Shown: positions 1 to 5,807 of the stretch, in pieces
Position numbering within the stretch: position 1 is the first letter of the stretch
How the letters are laid out: each line of letters begins with the position of its first letter
DNA from: Clostridiales bacterium UBA6468
Lineage (GTDB): Bacteria; Bacillota; Clostridia; Oscillospirales; Oscillospiraceae
Direction of reading: 5' to 3'
DNA length: 7,427 nt
NCBI GenBank assembly: GCA_002436765.1
Contig: DJNI01000053.1
Span: 1-7,427 of the forward strand
Program-made: the position numbers and the translations under genes
Notes under the pieces: generated by a model
Databases searched by the model: none
Told to the model about the DNA's origin: nothing
The model's input: only the letters and a program-made list of their open reading frames with translations

Positions 1-280
1 CCTTCTCGTTGAAGTAGATGCCCACGCGATTGCCGCCCCGGGTGATCAGGGAGGTGTCCACGCCGTAGCGGCGCAGGGAGTTGACAGCAGCCTGACCAAT
101 GGCGTGGGTAGGCAGCTTGGTGACATAGGCGACGTCCAGCCCAAAGTTGGCCAGAGACACGGCCACATTGGCCTCGCCGCCGCCGAAGGTGAACGCCACA
201 TGGTCGCACTGGACAAAGCGCAGATAGTTATCCGGCTGGAGCCGAAGCATCAGCTCCCCGAAGGTGATTACTTTTGCCAT
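1..280 (-). CDS. kdgK: 2-keto-3-deoxygluconate kinase (PfkB family), 3' end cut by window
   Basis: This is the N-terminal 93 codons of a ribokinase/PfkB-family sugar kinase that continues past the left edge. KdgK phosphorylates 2-keto-3-deoxygluconate with ATP to give KDPG, the substrate of the aldolase encoded just upstream. Visible hallmarks are an opening beta strand (VITFGELMLRL), the GGGEANVAVSLANFG stretch at residues 33-47, which is the PfkB N-terminal signature region that helps bind the sugar, and the segment VTKLP...IGQAAVNSLRRYGVDT typical of KDG kinases. The ATG at 278-280 is chosen because GGGAGG lies about 10 nt upstream inside kdgA. The start overlaps the kdgA stop by 13 nt, which suggests translational coupling. 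The catalytic GAGD region lies outside the window, so completeness cannot be judged. Family membership is clear; the KDG specificity rests on sequence resemblance plus operon context. Confidence 0.9.
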   Translation of the reverse strand, partial: MAKVITFGELMLRLQPDNYLRFVQCDHVAFTFGGGEANVAVSLANFGLDVAYVTKLPTHAIGQAAVNSLRRYGVDTSLITRGGNRVGIYFNEK

Positions 281-921
281 GCTGTTCGCGCCTCCCTGAC
301 GATTTCCACAGACTGCCTGCAAAGGGCGGTTATTTCTGCCCAGGCTCCGCTGAGAATCAGTTTCTCCGGGCACATATAGGTGCCGCCGCAGGCGGCGATC
401 ACCGGGCTTGCCGCGTAAGTAGCCAGATTGCTCAGGCTGACCCCGCCGGTGGGCATGACCCGGAACATGGGAAACGGCGCGGCCATGGCCTTGATTTTGG
501 AAAGGCCGCCGGACTGTTCGGCGGGGAAAAATTTCAGAACGTCCAAGCCCAGCTTGTAGGCGGCGTGGTAATCCGTAGGCGTGGTGCAGCCGGGGAAACA
601 GGGGATTCCCTTTTCCTTACAGCATTTCACCAGCTCCACATCCAAACCGGGGGTGACGATGAATTTGCCCCCCGCGGCAATGGTGCGGTCTATCTGCTCG
701 GTGGTCAGCACCGTACCGGCTCCTACCAGCATATCCGGGTGGCGTTCCAGCATGATGCGCATAGCCCTGTCCGCACCCTCCGCCCGGAAGGTGATCTCGG
801 CAATGGGGATCCCTCCGGCGCACAGCGCGTCAGACAGAGGCGCGGCATCCCGCTCCGGGTTGGCAAGCTTGATGACAGGGACAACGCCAACGGCGGAAAT
901 GGTCTCGGAAATCGGATTCAT
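268..921 (-). CDS. kdgA: KDPG / KHG aldolase (class I)
   Basis: A 217-residue protein of normal length for the Eda/KdgA family, a cytoplasmic class I aldolase that cleaves 2-keto-3-deoxy-6-phosphogluconate to pyruvate and glyceraldehyde-3-phosphate. The expected active-site pattern is present: Glu42 and Arg46 in AEITFR, Thr70 in GAGTVL, Pro91 in TPG, the GCTTPTD turn at 111-117, and the Schiff-base lysine Lys130 in VLKFFPAE. A phosphate-binding glycine stretch (MPTGGV, 156-161) and a second one (CGGTYM, 178-183) follow. These positions match E. coli Eda (Glu45, Arg49, Thr73, Lys133) with a constant offset of three. The start at 919-921 has GGGAGG 8 nt upstream. The gene lies 18 nt after uxuB and overlaps kdgK, so it is mid-operon and supplies the last step of the glucuronate pathway. 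Confidence 0.95.
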   Translation of the reverse strand: MNPISETISAVGVVPVIKLANPERDAAPLSDALCAGGIPIAEITFRAEGADRAMRIMLERHPDMLVGAGTVLTTEQIDRTIAAGGKFIVTPGLDVELVKCCKEKGIPCFPGCTTPTDYHAAYKLGLDVLKFFPAEQSGGLSKIKAMAAPFPMFRVMPTGGVSLSNLATYAASPVIAACGGTYMCPEKLILSGAWAEITALCRQSVEIVREARTAWQK

Positions 922-939
922 GGCAATTTCCTCCCTGCC

Positions 940-1785
940 TTACACGCCGGAATAGGTGGAGTATCCGGCATCGATGGGCAGAACCACGCCGGTAATGGCG
1001 CTGGCGGCCTTGTCGTCGCACAGGAAGAATACGCCGCCCAGCAGCTCCTCGCTGTCCACAAACCGCCCGGTGGGGGTTCCGGCCAGAATTTTTGCGGTTC
1101 TGGGGGTGGGAGTACCGTCCTCGTTAAACAGCAGCGCCCGATTCTGGTTGGACACCAGAAAGCCCGGCGCAATGGCGTTGCAGCGGATGCCGCTGGCGGC
1201 AAAATAGGTTGCCAGCCATTGGGTAAAGTTGGAAACGGCGGCCTTCGCGCCGGAATAGGCGGGGATCTTGGTCAGGGGCGTATAGGCGTTCATGGAGGAA
1301 ATGTTCAGAATGCTGCCGGAGTGCTTTTCCACCATATCCTTGGCAAACACCTGTGTGGGAACCAGCGTTCCCTGAAAATTCAGTTTGAAAACGAAATCCA
1401 CGCCGCTCTGCTCCAAGTCAAAGAAGGTCTTGTCGCCGGGCTTGGCTTCGCTCTGGTACTCGTTGGAGGTCGTTGCCCGGGGGTTGTTTCCGCCGGCGCC
1501 GTTGATGAGAATATCGCAGGGGCCAAAATCGGCGAGAACCGCCTGATGAACGGCTTCCAGAGAATCGGGCTCCAGCACATTTGCCTTGTAGCCCTTCAGG
1601 GTAAAGCCCTCGGCGGTGACTTCCTCCGCCAGTTTTTTCACCGCGTCCTCATTCAAGTCCAAAGCGGCGACTTTGGCTCCGGCCTGAGCAAAGGCTCGTG
1701 CCATGGTGGAGCAGAGTACGCCGCCCGCGCCGGTGATGACGGCGACCTTACCGGAAAAATCGATATTCAGGGGAAGATTCAGCAT
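940..1785 (-). CDS. uxuB: D-mannonate oxidoreductase / fructuronate reductase, SDR type
   Basis: A 281-residue short-chain dehydrogenase, predicted to reduce D-fructuronate to D-mannonate with NAD(P)H in the cytoplasm. Visible SDR elements are the nucleotide-binding TGAGGVL at 18-24, an acidic Asp43 after beta-2 (suggesting NADH preference), NGAGG at 95-99, Asn136, Ser164, and Tyr177-x3-Lys181 as the catalytic pair. A stretch of roughly 25 residues between NGAGG and Asn136 is longer than in classical SDRs and is typical of the Bacillus-type UxuB (YjmF) subgroup. That subgroup is unrelated to the long-chain dehydrogenase UxuB of E. coli. I chose the ATG at 1783-1785 because GAAAGGA sits 8 nt before it; the ATG at 1792-1794 would overlap that ribosome site. 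The alternative reading as 2-deoxy-gluconate dehydrogenase (KduD) is less likely given the neighbouring uxaC and uxuA. Confidence 0.88.
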   Translation of the reverse strand: MLNLPLNIDFSGKVAVITGAGGVLCSTMARAFAQAGAKVAALDLNEDAVKKLAEEVTAEGFTLKGYKANVLEPDSLEAVHQAVLADFGPCDILINGAGGNNPRATTSNEYQSEAKPGDKTFFDLEQSGVDFVFKLNFQGTLVPTQVFAKDMVEKHSGSILNISSMNAYTPLTKIPAYSGAKAAVSNFTQWLATYFAASGIRCNAIAPGFLVSNQNRALLFNEDGTPTPRTAKILAGTPTGRFVDSEELLGGVFFLCDDKAASAITGVVLPIDAGYSTYSGV

Positions 1786-1801
1786 AATAAACATCCTTTC
1801 T

Positions 1802-3208
1802 TCATTCGGTTACGGGAAATGGAAAATAGTGTTTGGTATTGTAGTAGCAGATATTGGAAATCATGGTTTCCAGCGCCCGCGGGTCGTTGGGGTAAAGCCC
1901 CTGCTCCACCCAGCCGCCTACCAGATCGCAGAGAATTCTGCGGAAATATTCGTGGCGGGGATAGCTGAGGAACGACCGGGAATCCGTCAGCATTCCCACG
2001 AACTGCCCCAGCACGCCGTTTGCCGCAAGGTCACTCAGCTGCTTGCGGATGCCCCGTAAGTGGTCGTTGAACCACCATGCGCTGCCCATTTGCAGCTTTC
2101 CGGCCTCGCCGCCGCCCTGGAAGCAGGCGATGATGGATGCTGCTGCCGTATTGTCGGCGGGATTCAGGGAATAGACAATGGTTTTCGGAAGCCCGTCATT
2201 TTCCCGGAAGGCATTCAGAAGCTTTGCCAGATTGGCGACGCCGGAATTGCTGTTTACGGCGTCATACCCGGAATCCGGCCCCAGCGCCGCAAACTGCACG
2301 GAGTTGGTATTGCGCAGGCAGCCAAAGTGGAGCTGCATTGCCCAGCCCAGCTCCGCGTAAGCCTTGGCGCAGGCGACGGTGACGTAGGTCTTGTAGGCAT
2401 CCGCCTCTGCCGGAGAAACCGTCTCTCCTGCCAGCACTTTCGCAAGGGTACGGTCAGCGGCGGCTTCGTCTGGGGCGGCAAACATGCAGTAGTCCATTCC
2501 GTGATCTGCGGCCACGCAGCCCAGTGCGCGGAATGCCTCCATCCGGCGTTTCAGTGCGGCGACCACATCCGCCGCTCCGCGAATGGGAATACCGGCGGCG
2601 TTTCCCAGCGTTTCCAGATAGGCGGCTGCACCAGGCCTTTCGATATTCACCGCCTTGTCCGGGCGGAAGGCGGGCAGAACCAAAATATCCATAGAAGGAT
2701 CGTCCCGAAGCTGACGATGATAACGCAGATCGTCCGCCGGATCATCGGTGGTGCAAATGCCCTTGACCCGGAATTTTCGCATCATATCCCTGGGAGTCAT
2801 GGCCGCAAGCTGCTCGTTGCAGCGGTCACAAATGCTTTTTGCGTTGGCGGCATTCAGCACCGTGCCGATGCCGAAGCCCCGCTTCAATTCCAAGTGGCTC
2901 CAATGGTAAATGGGGTTGCCGATGAGACCCGGCATGATGGAGGCAAAGGCAAGGAATTTTTCCCAGTCGCTGCCGTCCCCGGTGATGTTCCGCTCCGGCA
3001 CCCCGGAAGCCCGCATAACACGCCACTTGTAGTGGTCGCCTCCCAGCCAGACCTTGCTGATGTTTCCAAGGGGCTGATTCTCGGCGATCTCTTTCGGCGA
3101 AATGTGGCAGTGGTAGTCCAGAATCGGCAGCGTCTCCGCAGCGCCATGGTACAGAGACTGTGCGGTTGGGGTATTCAGAAGAAAATCTTCATCCATAAAT
3201 GCTTTCAT
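1802..3208 (-). CDS. uxaC: Glucuronate (uronate) isomerase
   Basis: A 468-residue protein, matching the roughly 470-residue UxaC family of the amidohydrolase superfamily. It interconverts D-glucuronate and D-fructuronate, and in many bacteria also D-galacturonate and D-tagaturonate. The N-terminus MKAFMDEDFLLNTPTAQSLY aligns by eye with known UxaC proteins. Metal and substrate residues are recognisable: His33-x-His35 in DYHCH, the GDHYKWR block at 57-63, IGNPIYHWSHLEL at 96-108, His236 in ADHGMDY, His294 and Arg299 in MQLHFGCLRN, and the C-terminal GMLTDSRSFLSYPRHEYFRR signature. The ATG at 3206-3208 is preferred: GAGGA, overlapping the uxuA stop codon, lies 7 nt upstream, while the further in-frame start is only a TTG at 3226. 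The 10-nt gap to uxuA implies coupled translation. It is the entry enzyme of the pathway although second in the operon. Confidence 0.96.
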   Translation of the reverse strand: MKAFMDEDFLLNTPTAQSLYHGAAETLPILDYHCHISPKEIAENQPLGNISKVWLGGDHYKWRVMRASGVPERNITGDGSDWEKFLAFASIMPGLIGNPIYHWSHLELKRGFGIGTVLNAANAKSICDRCNEQLAAMTPRDMMRKFRVKGICTTDDPADDLRYHRQLRDDPSMDILVLPAFRPDKAVNIERPGAAAYLETLGNAAGIPIRGAADVVAALKRRMEAFRALGCVAADHGMDYCMFAAPDEAAADRTLAKVLAGETVSPAEADAYKTYVTVACAKAYAELGWAMQLHFGCLRNTNSVQFAALGPDSGYDAVNSNSGVANLAKLLNAFRENDGLPKTIVYSLNPADNTAAASIIACFQGGGEAGKLQMGSAWWFNDHLRGIRKQLSDLAANGVLGQFVGMLTDSRSFLSYPRHEYFRRILCDLVGGWVEQGLYPNDPRALETMISNICYYNTKHYFPFPVTE

Positions 3209-3218
3209 GGACAATTCC

Positions 3219-4274
3219 TCATTCAATCATGCCGCCGTTGGCTTCGATCAGGCCGTTCAAGTAGGCGCTGCCCAGCGCACGGTCGTACAGTCCGTAGCCG
3301 GGTTTGGCATTGGAGCCGACCTCATTCCAGATCATGCGGCCATGATCCGGGCGGAAATAGCCGTCAAAGCCGGTCTCCACCAGCGCCTTGACGATGGCGT
3401 TCATATCCAGAGAGCCGTTTTTCGTCAGGTGGCCCGTTTCCTCGAAGGAGCCGTCCGGCAAAATTTTCACATTGCGCAGATGCATGAACCCAATCCGGTT
3501 TTTTGCGGAGTATTTGCGCACCAGATAGGGAATGTCGTTTTTCGGCGAGCAGCCCAGACTGCCGGTGCAGAAGCACAGCGCGTTTGCGGGGCTGTCTACG
3601 ATGGACAGATACCTGTCGAGGTTCGCCTCACAGGTAATGACCCGGGGCAGACCGAAAATGGGGTAGGGGGGATCGTCCGGGTGCAGCGCCATGGTAACGC
3701 CGCAGCTTTCCGCCACGGGAATCACCCGTTTCAGGAAGTATTCGATATTGCCCCACAGGCCTTCTTCACCCAAAGCGGAATAGGCGCGGATCAGGTCACG
3801 CACCTGATCCTGCGTGTAGCTGGCATCCCAGCCGGGCAGGTGAATGTCGTCCTTCAATGGGTCTAAACCCTTGAGCTGCTCCCAGTACATGACCAGACTG
3901 GTGGAACCATCCGGCGCTTTTTTGTCCAGCTGAGTCCTCGTCCAGTCGAAAACCGGCATGAAATTGTAGGTGACGCATTTGACCCCGTATTTGGCGCAGC
4001 GGCGGATGGATTCGCAGTAATTTTCAATATGCCGCTCCCGTTCCGGAAGACCCAGCTTAATCTCCTCGGTCACGGGGATGGATTCCACCACGTCGAAAAT
4101 CAGACCGTGGGCCTTGCATGCCTCGGCAATGCGGCGAATGGATTCCTCCGGCCAGACCTCACCGGGCTTCACGTCGTACACGGTGGACACGATGGAGCGC
4201 ATACCGGGAATCTGGGCGATCTGCGTCAGTGTTACCGGGTCGGTTTCGCCATACCAGCGAAAGGAACTTTTCAT
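3219..4274 (-). CDS. uxuA: Mannonate dehydratase
   Basis: A 351-residue UxuA-family (TIM-barrel) enzyme that dehydrates D-mannonate to 2-keto-3-deoxygluconate. The start MKSSFRWYGETDPV resembles the family opening (RWYGPNDPV in E. coli). Metal-ligand motifs are all visible: His198 in MALHPDDPP, Cys236 in CFCTGSLG, His265 in GFMHLRN, and Asp310-His311 in YFRPDHGRMIW. These agree within a residue with the metal site I recall for the Streptococcus suis enzyme. The ATG at 4272-4274 is supported by AAAGGAGG 8 nt upstream; the frame stays open to 4310, but that extension is not conserved in style. First gene of the operon, read from the divergent control region shared with the AraC regulator. Its presence marks the operon as the glucuronate rather than the galacturonate (altronate) branch. 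Confidence 0.96.
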   Translation of the reverse strand: MKSSFRWYGETDPVTLTQIAQIPGMRSIVSTVYDVKPGEVWPEESIRRIAEACKAHGLIFDVVESIPVTEEIKLGLPERERHIENYCESIRRCAKYGVKCVTYNFMPVFDWTRTQLDKKAPDGSTSLVMYWEQLKGLDPLKDDIHLPGWDASYTQDQVRDLIRAYSALGEEGLWGNIEYFLKRVIPVAESCGVTMALHPDDPPYPIFGLPRVITCEANLDRYLSIVDSPANALCFCTGSLGCSPKNDIPYLVRKYSAKNRIGFMHLRNVKILPDGSFEETGHLTKNGSLDMNAIVKALVETGFDGYFRPDHGRMIWNEVGSNAKPGYGLYDRALGSAYLNGLIEANGGMIE

Positions 4275-4298
4275 AAACGGAACCTCCTTTTTGGATTC

Positions 4299-4334
4299 TG
4301 CCATCAGCATAACAAAAAGAAGCGAAAAAAACGT
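4299..4334 (-). promoter_or_regulatory. Candidate promoter of the uxuA operon
   Basis: On the minus strand an extended -10 element reads TGtTATGCT (hexamer at 4306-4311, 4/6 match to consensus). It predicts a start near 4299 and a leader of about 25 nt. The -35 position (about 4329-4334) reads ACGTTT, a poor match, which is what an activator-dependent promoter looks like. The call is from pattern only; no other hexamer pair in the intergenic gap is better in this direction. Confidence 0.4.
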
Positions 4335-4363
4335 GGTGTTTCCATGTTGAAATCTGGTGAATC
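4334..4363. promoter_or_regulatory. Candidate AraC-type operator: paired direct repeats
   Basis: Two copies of TGGTGnnTC occur at 4334-4342 (TGGTGTTTC) and 4355-4363 (TGGTGAATC), identical at 7 of 9 positions and 21 bp apart start to start, i.e. two helical turns. AraC-family proteins commonly bind such same-face direct repeats. Relative to the proposed uxuA start, the copies centre near -39 and -60, next to the weak -35. Relative to the regulator's promoter, one copy lies in the spacer between -35 and -10. The arrangement fits activation of the operon and self-repression of the regulator. Function is inferred from layout; short repeats can arise by chance. Confidence 0.4.
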
Positions 4364-4375
4364 TTGCTCTATACT
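4347..4375 (+). promoter_or_regulatory. Promoter of the AraC-family regulator
   Basis: TTGAAA (4347-4352) and TATACT (4370-4375) are separated by exactly 17 bp, close to the sigma-70/sigma-A consensus (5/6 and 5/6). The predicted transcription start is about 4382, which coincides with the ribosome-binding site at 4382-4389, so the 5' leader would be only about 14 nt. Confidence 0.65.
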
Positions 4376-4395
4376 ATTGGCAAAGGAGGTGCGCC

Positions 4396-5247
4396 ATGCA
4401 CAAGGATATTTGGACAGATCGACAAATTATGCTGGAAAACGTCCCATTTGAATTCTATCACTATCTGGACGAGGTGCCGCCCCAGGTCGATTTTCACCAG
4501 CACCCATTTTATGAGCTTTTCTTTTTCCTGGGCGGAAACGTGAATTACAGCATCGAGGGAAAGACCTATGCCCTGCGTCCCGGAGATGTGCTGCTCACCA
4601 ACAGCCACGATGTACACCGTCCGGAAATTCTTCCGGGCAAGCCCTATGAGCGGGTGGTGGTCTGGCTTTCGGATGATTTTTTCAGGCCCTTTTCCGAGGG
4701 CGGCGAAGCGCTGCTGGCCTGCTTCCGGGACGCCGCGACGAAGGACTACCGCCTGATCCGCCCGGACGAGCAGAGCCATCTGCGGCTGTTCCGGCTGTGT
4801 CAGCGGATCACGCAGGCGCAGAACAGCCGGGAGATCGGCGCGGCGGCGCTGGGTTACGCACTGGTGACGGAATTTCTGGTGGAGGTTTGCAGGTGCTATT
4901 ATCGCGCGCCCACCGTATCGCCCGGAGATGTTACGGAAAACAGCAGAATCAATCAGGTGATCGGCTATATCAACGGGCACATTGGGGAGGAACTGACGTT
5001 GGAGAATCTGGCGAAGCAGTTTTTCGTCAGCAAATTCTATCTATCCAAGCAATTCAGGCAATACGCCGGACTCAGCATTTACCAGTACATCATGAAAAAA
5101 AGGCTGACGCTGGCGAGAGAGGCGCTTTTACAGGGCAGCAGTGTAACGGAAGCCTTCCTGTCCTCCGGATTCAATGATTATTCTAATTTCCTGAAAGCCT
5201 TTAAGCGGGAATATGGCAGTGTGCCAAGGCAGTGCCGTCGGGAATAA
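4396..5247 (+). CDS. AraC-family transcriptional regulator (cupin sensor + HTH)
   Basis: A 283-residue protein. Residues about 31-90 form a cupin-like sensor domain (FHQHPFYELFFFLGG, then RPGDVLLTNSHDVHRP), the fold used by AraC/RhaS-type proteins to bind a sugar. Residues about 185-280 form the double helix-turn-helix: the first helices around LTLENLAKQFFVSKFYLSKQF, the second around SVTEAFLSSGFNDYSNFLKAFKREYG, with the family's typical GFNDYSNFLKAFKREYG ending. The ATG at 4396 is chosen because AAAGGAGG lies 6 nt upstream; the GTG at 4357 would place the ribosome site inside the gene. It is divergent from uxuA with 121 bp between start codons, so it most likely controls the glucuronate operon in response to a uronate or pathway intermediate. 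Ligand and targets are inferred; it could also act on distant genes. Confidence 0.93.
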   Translation: MHKDIWTDRQIMLENVPFEFYHYLDEVPPQVDFHQHPFYELFFFLGGNVNYSIEGKTYALRPGDVLLTNSHDVHRPEILPGKPYERVVVWLSDDFFRPFSEGGEALLACFRDAATKDYRLIRPDEQSHLRLFRLCQRITQAQNSREIGAAALGYALVTEFLVEVCRCYYRAPTVSPGDVTENSRINQVIGYINGHIGEELTLENLAKQFFVSKFYLSKQFRQYAGLSIYQYIMKKRLTLAREALLQGSSVTEAFLSSGFNDYSNFLKAFKREYGSVPRQCRRE

Positions 5248-5272
5248 CGAAATAGGAACTCTTTTCCTTCAA

Positions 5273-5291
5273 TTGCGGAGAATCGCCGCAA
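5273..5291. other. Small GC-rich stem-loop after the regulator gene
   Basis: TTGCGG (5273-5278) pairs with CCGCAA (5286-5291) around a 7-nt loop, 25 nt after the AraC-gene stop. It has no T-run on either side, so it is not a standard intrinsic terminator. It might protect or end the mRNA weakly; this is the only candidate end-of-transcript structure close to that gene. Confidence 0.35.
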
Positions 5292-5555
5292 ATACATTTG
5301 CCTGAAGCGTCGGAACTTCCACTGGCGCTGTCTGATTGGTTGGGGCTTTCTTGGATTGCTGTGCGGAAAAGTCAGGATGGGATAGACCAGCCCACCCGTG
5401 GCAGCTGCCGCGCAGAGCAGAATGACCCAGCCACCGTGGAAAAGCAGTTTCCCAAGACCCCCTCCAACGCATGCTGTTTCTTGCCCCTCTACTTCTAAAT
5501 AGATTGCAGCATAGCACCGTAAGGCTCTGCAAATGTTTGAAACTGTTGAGAATTG

Positions 5556-5647
5556 TTAGGGTCTAACTGAAAACCGGAAATATGACCAACAGCAGGCAGA
5601 AAAGGCACGCTGTTTAGGCGTGTTGACGGTTTTCAGATAGGCCCTAA
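5556..5647. repeat. 92-bp inverted-repeat element with 21-bp arms
   Basis: The arm at 5556-5576 (begins TTAGGG, ends GAAAACCG) and the arm at 5627-5647 (begins CGGTTTTC, ends CCCTAA) are reverse complements at 19 of 21 positions. The 50-bp centre contains a second small hairpin, CACGC/GCGTG around TGTTTAG. The whole could fold as one long stem with an inner hairpin in DNA or RNA. The arms resemble terminal inverted repeats of a miniature transposable element, but I see no clear target-site duplication at the flanks. No T-run follows on either strand, so it is not an ordinary terminator. A structured RNA or an interspersed palindromic repeat are the other readings. Confidence 0.6.
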
Positions 5648-5741
5648 TTCGTCAAACAGGTAAAAAGGTTCCTTAACGCATGAGAGCAAAACAGTACAAA
5701 TCCCTGCAGCTGTGCCGAAGCTATAAGAGCTAAACACAATA

Positions 5742-5774
5742 CAAAAACGGGGCGCGGGGCTGATGCCCGCGCCC
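5742..5774 (-). terminator. Intrinsic terminator of the GldG-like/DUF4340 operon
   Basis: On the minus strand, 33 nt after the DUF4340 stop codon, a perfect 9-bp stem GGGCGCGGG/CCCGCGCCC (5766-5774 with 5750-5758) with a 7-nt loop is followed by CGTTTTTG. The strong GC stem with a five-T run is a typical rho-independent terminator. On the plus strand no T-run follows, so it serves the minus-strand operon only. Confidence 0.88.
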
Positions 5775-5807
5775 AGAAAGGTGTAGGAGATAATTTGCTT
5801 TTGATAT

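Larger units (their letters stand above)
5248..5807. other. Non-coding gap between convergent genes
   Basis: This 560-bp stretch lies between the ends of the AraC-family gene and the DUF4340 gene. I find no frame with both a plausible start and a ribosome site. It contains the small hairpin, the 92-bp inverted-repeat element and the terminator listed separately. On the minus strand one frame is free of stops from about 5555 down to 5178 (about 126 codons, running into the AraC gene) but has no ATG or GTG before its hydrophobic part; it would read ...LGKLLFHGGWVILLCAAAAT... followed by a very basic tail. A second minus frame (5269-5532) and a plus frame (5298-5498) begin only at TTG without ribosome sites. 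I treat all three as non-coding or as decayed sequence. Confidence 0.6.

Noticed and set aside
274..1968. A 564-codon open frame on the plus strand
   Set aside because: It lies antisense to kdgA, uxuB and the end of uxaC, has no ribosome site, and its glycine/arginine-rich low-complexity product is typical of the opposite strand of GC-rich genes.
2060..3391. A 443-codon open frame on the plus strand
   Set aside because: Antisense to uxaC and the end of uxuA, whose active-site motifs are intact; no recognisable protein features.
3207..3866. A 219-codon plus-strand frame
   Set aside because: Antisense shadow of uxuA, without ribosome site or recognisable domain.
4275..4395. A catabolite-repression (cre) site in the uxuA control region
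   Set aside because: No stretch matches the cre consensus with its central CG and flanking TG/CA well enough.
5273..5291. Intrinsic terminator for the AraC-family gene
   Set aside because: The 6-bp stem is not followed by a T-run, so I list it only as a hairpin.
5269..5532. An 87-codon minus-strand frame as a small gene
   Set aside because: Its first codon is a TTG with no ribosome site, and the product has no recognisable pattern.
5545..5660. Target-site duplication flanking the 92-bp inverted repeat
   Set aside because: The flanks (AATTG on the left, TTCGT on the right) share only a few bases; no convincing direct repeat, so the mobile-element reading stays unproven.
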